A stretch of DNA of 64,000 nt from Vibrio syngnathi (GCF_002119525.1 NZ_CP017917.1:1426001-1490000); one strand, 5' to 3'; positions 37,992-48,304 are shown, counted from the first letter of the stretch. Notes: a model not told the origin generated them from the sequence alone. Numbers and translations are program-made.

Positions 37992-39140
37992 ATGGAAATC
38001 GCACAGTCATTACAACAGATTCAATCTTCATACATTCGAGAGATCCTCGCAGCCGCAAGCGATCCTAATGTTATTTCGTTGGCCGGTGGTTTACCCGATG
38101 CGAAAACATTCCCTATCGATTTAATGAAGCCTACGCTAGAAAACCTAGCGAACATGCCTGAAGTTTTCCAATACGGCTCGACCGCCGGTTATGGCCCGTT
38201 GCTTGATCACCTAACACAAAGCTACCAATTGCCAGAATCTCACACGGCAATGATCTGTACTGGCTCTCAGCAAGGTTTGGATTTGATTGCACGTGCTTAT
38301 GTTGATCCGGGTGATGTGGTTGTGATGGAAGCGCCAAGTTACCTAGGTGCGATGCAGGTTTTTGGCTTAGTTCAAGCAAACATTGCGACTGTGTCTCAAA
38401 CAGAATTTGGCCCGAACCTGGATGAGCTGGAAACGTGCTTTGCACAGCAAGCGCCAAAAATGTTCTATGCCGTGCCTGATTTCCACAACCCAACTGGTGT
38501 GTGCTGGGCAACAGAAACTCGTCAAAAAGTGGCTGAACTGTGTATCAAATACAACGTGGCCTTCATTGAAGATGCGCCATACCGTGAGCTACGTTTCACA
38601 GGTACAGAACTGCCGTTGGTTTCTTCGTTCTGCCCTGACAACTCTATCGTTCTTCGTTCATTCTCTAAGATTGCATCGCCAGGTCTACGTATTGGCGCGG
38701 TAACAGGCAAACGCAGCTACCTTGAGCCACTGATCAAAGTGAAGCAAGGCGCAGACTTACACTCAAGTGTACCAATGCAAGCACTGCTGGTTGGTCTTCT
38801 AAAACATGAAGACTTTGGCGTGCATATGGAAAACATTCGCACCCTGTACAAGTCTCGTTATGAAGTGCTGTTTTCAGAGCTAGAAAAACAATTGCCTGCA
38901 GATTGCGTGTTAAAAGCCGTAGATGGCGGGATGTTTATTTGGGTAGAAATCCCAGAGTGCGATACCTTCGAATTAGCTAAGACTTTGCTATCGAATGGCG
39001 TCGCGGTAGTACCAAGCCCAGTATTCTATCCAAAGGCCGATGAAGCAAAAGCCGCACTGCGCTTAAACTTCACTAACGCCAACCCAGAAGAATTAACAGA
39101 AGCGGTGAAACGCTTAGCGGAAGTACTGAACCAAGCGTAA
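37992..39140 (+). CDS. PLP-dependent aminotransferase (class I/II, LysN-like)
   Basis: About 382 residues of the fold-type I aminotransferase class related to 2-aminoadipate aminotransferase and MocR-like enzymes. Family marks are DPNVISLAGGLPDAKTFP, AMICTGSQQGLDLIARAYVDPGD, YAVPDFHNPTGVCW and the PLP-lysine in VLRSFSKIASPGLRIGAV. It moves amino groups between an amino acid and a 2-oxo acid; the substrate is not evident. I start at ATG 37992 (MEIAQSLQQ), where similarity begins, rather than the upstream in-frame ATG at 37893. It stands alone and ends at a strong terminator. Confidence 0.9.
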   Translation: MEIAQSLQQIQSSYIREILAAASDPNVISLAGGLPDAKTFPIDLMKPTLENLANMPEVFQYGSTAGYGPLLDHLTQSYQLPESHTAMICTGSQQGLDLIARAYVDPGDVVVMEAPSYLGAMQVFGLVQANIATVSQTEFGPNLDELETCFAQQAPKMFYAVPDFHNPTGVCWATETRQKVAELCIKYNVAFIEDAPYRELRFTGTELPLVSSFCPDNSIVLRSFSKIASPGLRIGAVTGKRSYLEPLIKVKQGADLHSSVPMQALLVGLLKHEDFGVHMENIRTLYKSRYEVLFSELEKQLPADCVLKAVDGGMFIWVEIPECDTFELAKTLLSNGVAVVPSPVFYPKADEAKAALRLNFTNANPEELTEAVKRLAEVLNQA

Positions 39141-39170
39141 TCGCTGATTAAGTCAGACAGATTCAATACC

Positions 39171-39209
39171 AAGGCCCTGATGTATTTTTACAGCAGGGCC
39201 TTTTTGGTT
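39171..39209 (+). terminator. intrinsic terminator after the aminotransferase
   Basis: AAGGCCCTG and CAGGGCCTTTTTGG form the stem and T run; the loop is AT-rich. Confidence 0.9.
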
Positions 39210-39313
39210 TGGGAATACGTGTTGTAATTCGAACCAGATAAAACGGTTTCATTGCATTTCTTAGTCCAAAAACCACACTGATAACAATGCTAAATAGCCC
39301 TACTTTTGGTTGG

Positions 39314-39342
39314 TTTTTGTCCTTCCTTGGCTTGGTTATACT
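39314..39342 (+). promoter_or_regulatory. candidate promoter of trhO
   Basis: TTTTTG and TATACT are separated by 17 bases, about 110 bases before the trhO start. Nothing else clear is seen between 39210 and 39454, apart from a small CTGAGT/ACTCAG hairpin around 39375. Confidence 0.35.
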
Positions 39343-39454
39343 GCGGCGGATTTTAATAAGCCAATATGGGCAAACCTGAGTAAATCAAACTCAGTATGTA
39401 TCATAAAAGGCAACCGCTCTGGATTTACGTTCCAGCTCGCAGAAAGGAAAAACC

Positions 39455-40444
39455 ATGTCTCAATATGTTGTATGTGCTCTATATAAATTCGTAGCACTTG
39501 ATGATTACCAAGAAGTTCGCCAACCACTCACTGACGTGTTAGAAGCTAACCAAATCCGCGGTACTTTGTTACTTGCGAGTGAAGGTATCAACGGTACTGT
39601 TGCAGGTAAGCGCGAATCTATCGACGCCCTTCTTCAATGGTTCAAACAAGATTCTCGTTTGGCTGATGTTGTTTACAAAGAGTCGTTCAACGAAGAACAA
39701 CCATTCAACCGCACCAAGGTTAAGCTTAAGAAAGAGATCGTAACCATGGGTGTTGAGGGCATCGACCCACGCCATGTTGTCGGCACTTACGTGAAACCAA
39801 ACGAATGGAACGCATTGATCTCTGATCCTGATGTAATTCTGGTTGATACTCGTAACGACTACGAAGTGGACATCGGCACATTCAAAAATGCTGTAAACCC
39901 AAACACAGAAACCTTCCGTGAATTCCCTCAGTACGTTGAAGAAAATCTTGATCCTAAGAAGCACAAGAAAGTCGCGATGTTCTGTACCGGCGGTATTCGT
40001 TGCGAAAAATCAACAGCCTACATGAAAGAGCAAGGCTTTGATGAGGTTTACCACCTTGAAGGCGGCATTCTTAAGTACCTAGAAGAAGTACCAGAAGAAG
40101 AGAGCATGTGGGAAGGTGACTGCTACGTATTTGACGGTCGTGTTGCAGTTAACCACCAGCTAGAGAAGAGCGGCTACGATGTGTGTAACGCTTGTCGTCT
40201 GCCAATCACAGACGAAGACAAAGCGTCTGAGCACTTCGAGAAAGGCGTAAGCTGCCCTAAGTGTATTGATAAACACAGCGACGAGCAGAAAGCTCGTTTC
40301 CGTGAACGTGAAAAGCAAGTTCAACTGTCGAATGCTCGTGGCGAAACCCACGTAGGTGGCGAAGCCGCTCACCTTATCGAGCAACGTAAGAAAGAAAAGC
40401 TAGCACACAAAGAGCAGCAACGCTCTGGTAAGAAAGCGAAGTAG
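39455..40444 (+). CDS. trhO: tRNA uridine(34) hydroxylase, rhodanese-related
   Basis: A 329-residue protein of the YceA/TrhO family. It has an N-terminal ferredoxin-like acylphosphatase-type region ([25 protein letters not shown]), a rhodanese domain with the active-loop CTGGIRC (from C177 to C183), and a Cys-rich C-terminal zinc-like part ([27 protein letters not shown]). It hydroxylates U34 of certain tRNAs as the first step to 5-methoxyuridine and related wobble modifications. AGGAAA precedes the ATG. It is monocistronic, between two terminators. Confidence 0.96.
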   Translation: MSQYVVCALYKFVALDDYQEVRQPLTDVLEANQIRGTLLLASEGINGTVAGKRESIDALLQWFKQDSRLADVVYKESFNEEQPFNRTKVKLKKEIVTMGVEGIDPRHVVGTYVKPNEWNALISDPDVILVDTRNDYEVDIGTFKNAVNPNTETFREFPQYVEENLDPKKHKKVAMFCTGGIRCEKSTAYMKEQGFDEVYHLEGGILKYLEEVPEEESMWEGDCYVFDGRVAVNHQLEKSGYDVCNACRLPITDEDKASEHFEKGVSCPKCIDKHSDEQKARFREREKQVQLSNARGETHVGGEAAHLIEQRKKEKLAHKEQQRSGKKAK

Positions 40445-40466
40445 TTTTTAATATTACTAAAATAAC

Positions 40467-40511
40467 AAAGGGCATCAGCGAATCCACAATGGAACGCCAA
40501 TGCCCTTTTTT
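40467..40511 (+). terminator. intrinsic terminator after trhO
   Basis: AAAGGGCAT and ATGCCCTTTTTTG pair across a longer loop, with a good T run. Confidence 0.88.
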
Positions 40512-40600
40512 GATCCTGCTCTCGCTTTGTGTCTAAGAACACATTTATCTTCAAAAATAGGCTCTATACTGAAGATAATTCGACTAGAGAGGAAGTGCCA

Positions 40601-40858
40601 ATGCTCAATGAAAACCATGCCTTTATCTTAGATTTCCCAGATCTTAAATTAGACATTGTTCAGCTCAACCACGACGACGAAAAATTCAAAGCAGACATGC
40701 AGAAATACCACCAACTCGACTACGACATCCGTCAGCTAGAAATCTCTGGCAGCCCTATCGATGACGACAGCATGCACAACCTCAAAGTTGAACGCATGGC
40801 GCTAAAAGACTCGCTACACAAACAGCTCACGCGCCACCACGCGCTTAAGATCGTATAG
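40601..40858 (+). CDS. YdcH-family (DUF465) small protein
   Basis: About 85 residues, acidic and helical, with the DUF465 core KYHQLDYDIRQLEIS, then MHNLKVERMALKDSLHKQLTRH; it probably forms a short coiled coil. The biochemical role of the family is unknown. I start at ATG 40601, directly after GAGGAAG, rather than the longer in-frame ATG at 40529. A good terminator follows. The protein matches the usual 70-85 residue length of the family. Confidence 0.85.
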   Translation: MLNENHAFILDFPDLKLDIVQLNHDDEKFKADMQKYHQLDYDIRQLEISGSPIDDDSMHNLKVERMALKDSLHKQLTRHHALKIV

Positions 40859-40883
40859 AAAAATCAATCCAAGACTTTATTCT

Positions 40884-40910
40884 AAGCCATGCACCACGCA
40901 TGGCTTTTTG
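40884..40910 (+). terminator. intrinsic terminator after the DUF465 gene
   Basis: AAGCCATGC and GCATGGCTTTTT form a 9-bp stem with a T run. Confidence 0.9.
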
Positions 40911-40998
40911 GTTTCATCACATCGCAAATCTAAGCTAATTCGGCTTCTTCAATTATGTTACTGTTTGCTTATTCAAAAGCGTTTAATAAGGAAGCTGA

Positions 40999-41460
40999 AT
41001 GACAATAGAAGAAGAGAATATACAATTCCAGCTCGTTTCAAATTCTGAATTCGAAGAACTGTTTGCGTGTGTTAAACAAGGTCTTTTCATACACGTAGAT
41101 AACGTTTTCGGATGGGACGACGACTTCCAACGTCAACGCCTAATCAATGATTATCATCCCTCTTGGTTTCATTGGATATATAGCGAAAATGAGAAAGTAG
41201 GACTAGTCTGCTTTAAGCCTTATGACAACGCATACCATGTTCACCTTCTGATCATTTCCCCTCAATACCAAGGTCGTTCGCTTGGCAAGCAAGTCATGGC
41301 TCTCATACATAAGAGAGCTATGGAAGAGCAACGAAGCCAAGTCACTCTGTCGAGCTTTAGAAGTAACACTCGCGCCATTAGTTTTTATCAGGCGCTTGGC
41401 TACCAAATTGTTGATGATAGTGATACTAATTTCGTGGGGATGACTCTCTATTTAAACTAG
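40999..41460 (+). CDS. GNAT-family N-acetyltransferase
   Basis: A 153-residue acetyltransferase. The acetyl-CoA loop is LLIISPQYQGRSLGKQVMALI (Q-x-x-G-x-G type), followed by VTLSSFRSNTRAISFYQALGY, the usual GNAT beta6-alpha4 part. Cytoplasmic; substrate unknown. AAGGAAG stands before the ATG. It converges with the manA gene, ending 11 bases before its stop. Confidence 0.85.
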   Translation: MTIEEENIQFQLVSNSEFEELFACVKQGLFIHVDNVFGWDDDFQRQRLINDYHPSWFHWIYSENEKVGLVCFKPYDNAYHVHLLIISPQYQGRSLGKQVMALIHKRAMEEQRSQVTLSSFRSNTRAISFYQALGYQIVDDSDTNFVGMTLYLN

Positions 41461-41471
41461 AAGCGACTTCG

Positions 41472-42676
41472 CTAATTAAACGCTCTCGCCACTCGCCCTT
41501 TGCTGCTCAATTCGTAATGGCCAATATAAGCTGGGATAAATACCGATTGCCCTTTGGTGAGGGTTAAGTGCTCGCCTTTCTGACTCATTAGCACTAGATC
41601 ATCATCTATTGCCATTAAAATTTCAGCGCCACTTGTGATAACTTCTTCTTGATGAGGACGATGAAAGATATTGAAATTGAAGTCACTGACCGGGATATCA
41701 TAACAATCACATTTACCCAGTTTTGATGGCTCTAACAACAAGCCTTCGAACGGAATTGGCGTGAATTTTGTGCAGGCGACTAACTCAGCGACATCAATGT
41801 GTTTTGGCGTTAAACCTGCTCGTAGCACGTTGTCTGAATTTGCCATAATCTCAAGCCCGGTACCTTTAATGTAAGCGTGCGGAGTGTTCGCATTCAAATA
41901 CATCGCTTCACTCGGCTCCAATGTGATCAAGTTAAGCAGCAGAACACAAAACAAACCGATATCGTTCGGGTACTGATGGCTAAGCTCAGTAACCAAAGCA
42001 AATTCAGCTTGGTCTTGATGAGACTCTGCGTAAGTCAGAAGTTGATCTAATGCTTGATGTTTACGTTGGTCATCTAGCGTTAACAGATCGCGGAAAAAAG
42101 CTTCTAAGCCTAGAGAGTCAAGATTGTTACCAAACTCTTCAACCAAACCAGCCAGCTCGCTCGAATCCAACTTTCTGAACAGACCTAATATTTCATCGAA
42201 TTCTCGAAAGCCATTCATCGCTTGATATTCAGTGATCGCGTAAACCAATTCAGGTTTATGGTTAGAGTCTTTGTAATTACGATGCCCTGCAGTCAGAGGG
42301 ATTCCTGCTTGCTCCTCTCTCGTAAAGCCTAACTCGGCTTGGTGCTTGTTTGGGTGGACCTGGACCGATAGCGCTTTTTCCGCTGCCAAGATCTTAAACA
42401 AGAACGGCAGTTCACCGAACTCCTGCGCAATATCAGTAGATAAATAAGCGGGTTTATTCTTGTTAATCAGCTCAGAGAGAGGCACCAAATGTTGGTCAAG
42501 CTTAACCATTGAGCAACCTTTTGGATGCGCTCCCATCCAAACTTCCGCTTGCGGCTCTTGTGACTCATTCTTAAAGCCAAACAGTTCACGTATCGAAGAA
42601 ATACTCCCCCATGCATAATTTTGGATGGTGTTTTCCATTGGGAAAAATGAGTGTTCTGAGAAGTGGCTGAGTGACA
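41472..42676 (-). CDS. manA: mannose-6-phosphate isomerase, class I
   Basis: About 401 residues. NTIQNYAWGSISSIRELFG begins the family, and zinc-ligand regions include VQVHPNKHQAELGFTREE, KPELVYAITEYQAMNGFRE and NTPHAYIKGTGLEIMANSDNVLRAGLTPK. It interconverts mannose-6-phosphate and fructose-6-phosphate, letting imported mannose-6-phosphate enter glycolysis. I choose ATG 42676, with GGA about 8 bases upstream; GTG 42707 is an alternative. It lies downstream of uhpC but has its own upstream region, which matches that of uhpT. Confidence 0.93.
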
Positions 42677-42782
42677 TGGCGTTTTCCGTAGTGAGCCCTT
42701 TGAACACAATTCAGAGAGCTGATTTCTAATAACGTAAATAATTAGAAAGACTACAGAGAGCAGCTAGAACCCACATGAGATG

Positions 42783-42852
42783 AGGTCTTAGACGCAATAG
42801 GAAAAATTCTTAGAAACAGGTGAGAACCATGAAAAGCGTGAAAAGAGTCACA
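42783..42852 (-). promoter_or_regulatory. manA upstream block shared with uhpT
   Basis: It aligns without gaps to 48121-48190 (45 of 70 positions by hand, in conserved clusters), at nearly the same distance from the start codon (107 versus 111 bases). It contains a CRP-like site, GTGA-N6-TCAC at 42838-42851, and TCTTAG at 42786 and 42808 (CTAAGA on the coding strand), 22 bp apart. These are candidates for CRP and UhpA binding. Confidence 0.75.
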
Positions 42853-42944
42853 TTTGAATGCTACGTATAAAAAACGCTGAAGATAGGGTAGCTGCATAAT
42901 AACCAGAGGACCATTAGCAGCTATCTTATTTACGAAGAAATCCC

Positions 42945-44297
42945 TTAAAAGCCAGAGCGAACCTCTGCACTTTTCTGAGGCGATTGAGCTTGTAGGAAAG
43001 GCAGTAGCAGCAAGCCAATAACGGCCGCACAAGTCGAGATGGTAATGAAGAACCCACTCCAGCCATAAGTTTCTAAAACGAGCGCTAATGGGTAGCCAGA
43101 AAGTGCTGCACCCATATAGGCAAATAAGCCAACAAAGCCTGTCGCAGCTCCTGCGGAGTCTTTATGTGAGCATTCCGCGGCAGCCATACCTATTAGCATT
43201 TGAGGGCCAAACACAAAAAAGCCTACACAAAACAGCCCAGCCGCTTGAAACACAAAGTTGGTTAGAGGCATAAGCCATAAAGCGGATACCGAGAGGAAGA
43301 TACCAATCGCGAATAGGATATTCATGGGACCACGGTTACCACCAAACAGCCTATCCGATCCCCATCCAGCAACAAGTGAACCAACGAAACCGCCAATCTC
43401 AAACAGAGACAACGCAGCGTTGGCGTTTATCAAACTATAATCGTGCTCTTCGGTGAGATATAAATTGCCCCAGTCGTTAACTGCCGTTCTTACGATGTAA
43501 ACCAACACATAGCTAAAGGCAAGCAGCCAAATGTACTTATTGCTGAACACATAGGTTTTCAGGATCTCTCGATAGCTTAACCCTTGCCCATGGCTCTCTT
43601 GCGCCAATTCTAGATGGTCATTGCGCCACTTCCCTACCGTCGGAAGCCCCATGGTCGTGGGCTTATCACGTAAGCGCCAACAGACAATAAGACCAATAAA
43701 AACACCAATCACACCCGGCCATATAAACCCAGATCGCCAACTGTATTGGAGAGTTAGATAGCCGACGAGAATAGGAATCAATGCCCCACCAACGTTGTGT
43801 GCTGTATTCCATATAGCCCAGCGAAAGCCTCTTTCGGAGCGAGAATACCAGGTCGTCAATAACTTGGAACACGATGGCCAGCCCCAACCTTGGAACCATG
43901 CATTAAGCACCCAAAGCGATATAAAAGCCGCCAACGAACTAGAAAAACCAAACGCGATATTGATCAAGCCTGTCGCGATTAGGCCGAGCCCCATGAAGTA
44001 ACGCGGGTTCGACCGATCCGATATCGTGCCTGAAATAAACTTAGATAAGCCGTAAGAAAGATAGAAGAGCGTGCCAATCAAGCCGATATCGCCTTTGTCT
44101 AAACCAAGATCGGTGATCATGGCTGGCGCGGCATAATTAAAGGTTTTACGAGTGAAGTAAAAACCTGCATAGCCGACATACATTCCTATCATGATGTGGA
44201 GACGCCAATAACGATAACGCTGATTGACCTCATCATCGCCTAGAGTATGACTTTTTGACGTTGTTGAGCGCAGAAATCCAAACATATTCATTCTCAC
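42945..44297 (-). CDS. uhpC: hexose-phosphate sensor/transporter-like protein
   Basis: A 450-residue membrane protein of the organophosphate antiporter family with about 12 segments, closely matching E. coli UhpC (RYRYWRLHIMIGMYVGYAGFYFTRKTF; NAWFQGWGWPSCSKLLT; FFVFGPQMLIGMAAAECSHK). UhpC binds external glucose-6-phosphate and activates UhpB. A GTG at 44297 overlaps the uhpB stop by 4 bases; ATGs at 44291 and 44285 are alternatives. It is third in the uhpABC operon. Confidence 0.93.
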   Translation of the reverse strand: MRMNMFGFLRSTTSKSHTLGDDEVNQRYRYWRLHIMIGMYVGYAGFYFTRKTFNYAAPAMITDLGLDKGDIGLIGTLFYLSYGLSKFISGTISDRSNPRYFMGLGLIATGLINIAFGFSSSLAAFISLWVLNAWFQGWGWPSCSKLLTTWYSRSERGFRWAIWNTAHNVGGALIPILVGYLTLQYSWRSGFIWPGVIGVFIGLIVCWRLRDKPTTMGLPTVGKWRNDHLELAQESHGQGLSYREILKTYVFSNKYIWLLAFSYVLVYIVRTAVNDWGNLYLTEEHDYSLINANAALSLFEIGGFVGSLVAGWGSDRLFGGNRGPMNILFAIGIFLSVSALWLMPLTNFVFQAAGLFCVGFFVFGPQMLIGMAAAECSHKDSAGAATGFVGLFAYMGAALSGYPLALVLETYGWSGFFITISTCAAVIGLLLLPFLQAQSPQKSAEVRSGF

Positions 44298-45790
44298 ACT
44301 TTAGGTAATGTAACGCTGATATTAGTACCCGAAGAAGAGTCATTAGCGTTGATTGTCATCTTGCCACCGAGCGCCTGAACACGCTCTTGCATACCACGAA
44401 CACCCATTCCTTTGAGAAGATCCTGCGCTGTAAAACCAACACCATTGTCTGTAATTCGAAGATAAGCTTGATCGTCTAGAATCAGTTCTATTCTAATTTC
44501 ACTTGCTTCAGCATATTTGTGGGCATTGTTTAAAGACTCTTGGCACAGTCGGAAGAGAGTAACCTTGAGCGTGTCACTCAAACATGAGTAGTCACCGTGC
44601 CAATTTAACTGGATATCAACACCGTGATCCGAGAACTCCATTTCACGTATGAGCTGTTCAACGGAGTCCTTCAGGTCAAGGTCGTCCAACATTTTTGGTC
44701 TTAGCTTCGTTAGCAAACGCTTGGTGGTGTCATAAACATTCAACGATAATGATTCAATCGTACCAGCACAGCGAACGCTCATTTCAGCTGCATCGACACG
44801 TTTGATAATGCTCGCTTGAGTCCGAATTGCCGTGATGTTCTGGCCTATCTCATCATGTAACTCACGGGCAATATCACGACGAACCGATTCTTCAGCAGTG
44901 ACTAACTGACGGGAAAGGTTTTGATTCCTAAAGAGCTCACTGCGTAATTTCGAGTTGAGATCTTTTTGTTTTTGAACAGCTAAACCAAGCAAAATACCTG
45001 TGATGGTCTGAGCGGAAAGAGACAAGAGTAAATCAGTAATTTCGAGTTTGGACGTGCCACTGTGGGCTGCAATCAACGCGACGCTATTTAGAAGGGTAGC
45101 GAGCAAAGCGCCTTGCCATCCATAACGAACGGCGAGCAAGATAATAGGGATAGCCATACAGAACGGGGCGAAGCGCCTTAGCTCATCTGGCAAACTGGTT
45201 TGTATCAAAATACTGACGACCAACAAGAGGCTGTATAAAGCGATGTGACGGATTTTGAACTCAATGACATTGTTGATTAAGTAAGAGCTCAGTGGCGCCC
45301 ACTTGTTTTGGAATAGGTAGTTCCAGACTAGATAGCACATCGGCACCAACATCAAACCACCTGTGATACTCACCAACCACACCATGTAAACAGCTGGGAC
45401 ATGAGAACCCACAACGGCAACATTAATAAATGCTGTGACCATGATTAAGCTTGCCATCACTAACAAGTGACGATTCAGGTCACCAGAATAATAACGTTTG
45501 GCAATTAGAGTGGCTGGAATACTTAGTCCACTGGCGATTAGTATCGTCAGCCATTGGGGTTCATCCAGTAATAGAGCCAAAGCGATCGCGAGCCCCCACT
45601 CTGCAACGTAAATGGCAGGCCAATATTGTGTACGAGTGTGCAGCGTCATTCCCAATCGAAGCGAGAATGGGAAAAGCAGAATGGCTAACTCAGGGTCATT
45701 AATGAAATAGAAGGCAATAACCCATAAACAGAACCATGCACAGCCAGCCATAAAAACCCCGCATAAGGAGGTGGCTAGATAAGAACGCAT
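44294..45790 (-). CDS. uhpB: UhpB sensor histidine kinase with MASE1 domain
   Basis: A 498-residue membrane histidine kinase. The N-terminal half has about eight hydrophobic segments (MASE1-like sensor). The phospho-acceptor lies in VRRDIARELHDEIGQNITAIR (HisKA_3 type), and the ATP-binding domain shows CQESLNNAHKYAEASEI and ITDNGVGFTAQDLLKGMGVRGMQERV. It receives the signal from UhpC and phosphorylates UhpA. The start shares one base with the uhpA stop (TAATG), so translation is coupled. Confidence 0.93.
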   Translation of the reverse strand: MRSYLATSLCGVFMAGCAWFCLWVIAFYFINDPELAILLFPFSLRLGMTLHTRTQYWPAIYVAEWGLAIALALLLDEPQWLTILIASGLSIPATLIAKRYYSGDLNRHLLVMASLIMVTAFINVAVVGSHVPAVYMVWLVSITGGLMLVPMCYLVWNYLFQNKWAPLSSYLINNVIEFKIRHIALYSLLLVVSILIQTSLPDELRRFAPFCMAIPIILLAVRYGWQGALLATLLNSVALIAAHSGTSKLEITDLLLSLSAQTITGILLGLAVQKQKDLNSKLRSELFRNQNLSRQLVTAEESVRRDIARELHDEIGQNITAIRTQASIIKRVDAAEMSVRCAGTIESLSLNVYDTTKRLLTKLRPKMLDDLDLKDSVEQLIREMEFSDHGVDIQLNWHGDYSCLSDTLKVTLFRLCQESLNNAHKYAEASEIRIELILDDQAYLRITDNGVGFTAQDLLKGMGVRGMQERVQALGGKMTINANDSSSGTNISVTLPKV

Positions 45791-46398
45791 TAGTACTGGT
45801 CTTGAGTGAACAATTTAGCTAACTCAACGTTGTTCTTAACATTGAGTTTGTCCATGGCATTGGCACGGTGCACATGTACTGTTTTATGGCTAACCTCTAA
45901 CTCGACGGCAATAGATTTCACGTCGAGCCCTGTCGCCAATAACTGGCACACTTCGCTTTCTCTGCGGGTGAGCTGATTTAACGAGGCTTTATTCTTCATT
46001 GGTGTCGCAAGTTTTATGGCGATATCTGGCGTAAGGTAGCAGCCACCATTTGCGCTCGTGTGTACGGCCTGAATTAACTCATCAGGGCTACAGCGTTTAC
46101 TGAGATAACCTTTAGCTCCTAACTCTAATGACTTTTCAACCATTGCCGGAGAGTCATGTACGCTCAACATAATGCTAGCAATGCCAGATGGAATCTCTTC
46201 CAATAAGCTCAGGCCACTTTCATCTTGCATTGAAATATCCAAGATAACGACATCAGGGTGACAACTTGGCAGCCCGAGGCGCGCTTCTGCCGCAGAGTTA
46301 AACTCCCCCACGACCGTTATATCAGTTTCAAGACTGAGTAATTGAGCGAAGCCAGATCGAACAATGACGTGGTCATCAACAAGCGCAACATTAATCAT
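45790..46398 (-). CDS. uhpA: UhpA response regulator, LuxR/NarL type
   Basis: About 202 residues: a receiver domain ([18 protein letters not shown]; phospho-acceptor Asp in [24 protein letters not shown]) and a LuxR helix-turn-helix ([40 protein letters not shown]). It activates uhpT. I start at ATG 46398, where E. coli UhpA similarity begins; a TTG at 46410 is in frame. A terminator-like hairpin lies just upstream, so it may have its own promoter. Confidence 0.94.
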   Translation of the reverse strand: MINVALVDDHVIVRSGFAQLLSLETDITVVGEFNSAAEARLGLPSCHPDVVILDISMQDESGLSLLEEIPSGIASIMLSVHDSPAMVEKSLELGAKGYLSKRCSPDELIQAVHTSANGGCYLTPDIAIKLATPMKNKASLNQLTRRESEVCQLLATGLDVKSIAVELEVSHKTVHVHRANAMDKLNVKNNVELAKLFTQDQY

Positions 46399-46427
46399 GA
46401 TATTAACCAAAATTAAGAGTAAGAAAG

Positions 46428-46451
46428 AAAAATAGCCCCAACAGGAGCTAT
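46428..46451 (-). terminator. terminator between uhpT and uhpA
   Basis: On the minus strand ATAGCTCC and GGGGCTAT pair around TGTT (one G-T) and run into TTTTTC, some 30 bases before the uhpA ATG. It should reduce read-through from uhpT into uhpABC. Confidence 0.75.
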
Positions 46452-46509
46452 CTAAAATTAAGTTTATTGGTAGAGATGATACTGAATCGAACTAACAATT
46501 GGTATGATC

Positions 46510-46539
46510 TCACGTGCTTTAAACCAATAAAGCACGTGA
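46510..46539. other. perfect 12-bp stem-loop downstream of uhpT
   Basis: TCACGTGCTTTA and TAAAGCACGTGA are exact complements around AACCAA. No T run. It may stabilise the uhpT mRNA 3' end. Confidence 0.5.
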
Positions 46540-46615
46540 AACTGTCTATCCGAAACTCTCTTTGCGACAACAAATGCGCGAGAGAAAATACACAATAACA
46601 GGCTCACCAGACTCG

Positions 46616-48010
46616 CTATGCGTTTTGAGCCGCTAGGTGCATCTTCTTCGCGTGACGAATCTTCTTCTCTTCCGCAATAGCAACGAACAACAGTAAAACA
46701 ATACAAATGGCAGCAGAAGTATCGAGTGCTGCAAATGTACCTTTCCAACCTGTTAAGCCGAAAATAGGCGTTCCGTCTGCAATCATGCCTAAGCCAAGTT
46801 TGGCAAAACTGTCACCAATTAGGTAAGCAAATGTGCCTTTCACGCCATCAGCCACACTGATTGCTTTCTTAGGAACAAAACCTACCGCAGCAACACCAAT
46901 CAACAGCTGAGGACCGAATACTAGGAAGCCAAGTACGAATAGTGATGCTAGGTACATGAACTCGCTCGTTGCATGCTGATAAAACTCTAGAGATACAATA
47001 ATCAGTCCAAGCGATACACAAGCAACTAAAGCACGACGTCCGTTAGCAAGGTCTGATAAATAACCCCACATTAATGTACCGACCAGAGCGCCAACTTCAA
47101 ACAGAGTAAAGCCTGAAATAGCCGTTTCTTTTGATAGACCTAACTCTTGATACGCATAAACGGTAGACCATTGATCGATACCAATACGAACAATGTACAA
47201 AAAGATATTCGCGAAGCAGAGTAACCAGATCACTTTATTTTTAAGGATATATTCAACAAAGATCTCTTTCTTAGTCATTTGATTTTCTTCAGCAATAGTA
47301 TCTTCTTCGCTGATTTCTTCGTCAAACAACTCTTCAACTGTACCTAAACCGTATGCTTCTGGAGAGTCGTTACCAAAACGCATCCCAATAAAACCAACCA
47401 CAATCGCGATGATAGATGGGAACACGAACATACCAATTACGTTGCCATCAAAAAAGTAGTTAGCGCCAAACAGCGCTACACCAGCAGCACCTGCACCACC
47501 TACGTTGTGTGACATGTTCCAAAGACCTAAATACGATCCACGCTTATTACGAGGCGTCCATTTAGTAATAGTCGAATAACTTGAAGGACCACCGGTACTT
47601 TGAAAGAAACCACTCAATGCGTAGAAGGCAACCATCATGAATAAGCTAGCGCTGCCGCCACCCAAGCTGAAACTAAAGCCCAACATGGCAAGGCCAGATA
47701 GGATAAGCATGAATGGCAGGAACTGCTTGGTATTTTTGCCATCCGCGTAGTAGGAAACAACCGTTTTACCAATACCATAAGTAATTGAAAAACCAAGACC
47801 AATAAGACCTAGATCGGTCATTGATAATCCATAAGTAGAAATCATGTCGTTTTGCGCGACATTGAAGTTCTTACGGATTAAATACATGGTCAAATAGCCA
47901 ATGAATACGACTAGGTACGATTGTAGGAATGGTTTAAACCACATTTTTCTTCTAGTTTCGACCGGAAGATCCAGCGTCGGTTTTCTAACCTGATCTAGGA
48001 ACTTTAACAT
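46616..48010 (-). CDS. uhpT: hexose-phosphate:phosphate antiporter
   Basis: About 464 residues, near-identical in layout to E. coli UhpT from [18 protein letters not shown] onward ([65 protein letters not shown]). It imports hexose phosphates in exchange for phosphate. I start at ATG 48010, not the longer in-frame ATG at 48043; AAGAGAG lies before it. It precedes uhpABC here, whereas in E. coli uhpT follows uhpC. Confidence 0.96.
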   Translation of the reverse strand: MLKFLDQVRKPTLDLPVETRRKMWFKPFLQSYLVVFIGYLTMYLIRKNFNVAQNDMISTYGLSMTDLGLIGLGFSITYGIGKTVVSYYADGKNTKQFLPFMLILSGLAMLGFSFSLGGGSASLFMMVAFYALSGFFQSTGGPSSYSTITKWTPRNKRGSYLGLWNMSHNVGGAGAAGVALFGANYFFDGNVIGMFVFPSIIAIVVGFIGMRFGNDSPEAYGLGTVEELFDEEISEEDTIAEENQMTKKEIFVEYILKNKVIWLLCFANIFLYIVRIGIDQWSTVYAYQELGLSKETAISGFTLFEVGALVGTLMWGYLSDLANGRRALVACVSLGLIIVSLEFYQHATSEFMYLASLFVLGFLVFGPQLLIGVAAVGFVPKKAISVADGVKGTFAYLIGDSFAKLGLGMIADGTPIFGLTGWKGTFAALDTSAAICIVLLLFVAIAEEKKIRHAKKMHLAAQNA

Positions 48011-48120
48011 TGTGAACTCTCTTATTATTGATGAGGTCTGCACGGAACATTACTGACCATGCACTCTTTGCAATTCGATGATGAAATAATAAGGAGTCTA
48101 AAAAGCGACCGCATGAGAGA

Positions 48121-48190
48121 GGGTCTTAGAATAACTAGGAAAAATTCTTAGTTCAGAATTGGGAGTCAAGAAAGCGTGAACAGCATCACT
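48121..48190 (-). promoter_or_regulatory. uhpT upstream control block (CRP-like and repeat sites)
   Basis: It contains GTGA-N6-TCAC at 48176-48189 (a CRP-like core) and TCTTAG at 48124 and 48146 (CTAAGA on the coding strand), 22 bp apart. The block matches the manA upstream block. E. coli uhpT is known to need CRP and UhpA; the repeated CTAAGA is a candidate UhpA site by position only. Confidence 0.7.
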
Positions 48191-48304
48191 TTATTTAAAA
48201 TGTGTTATGTCGTGAAGAGGTATTGGAAAGGTGTCGTTAGTTAAGGTATTTAATAGGTGCCCCAAGCAAACTAAACATCGATTGTATTGAACAGTTGATT
48301 GAAG

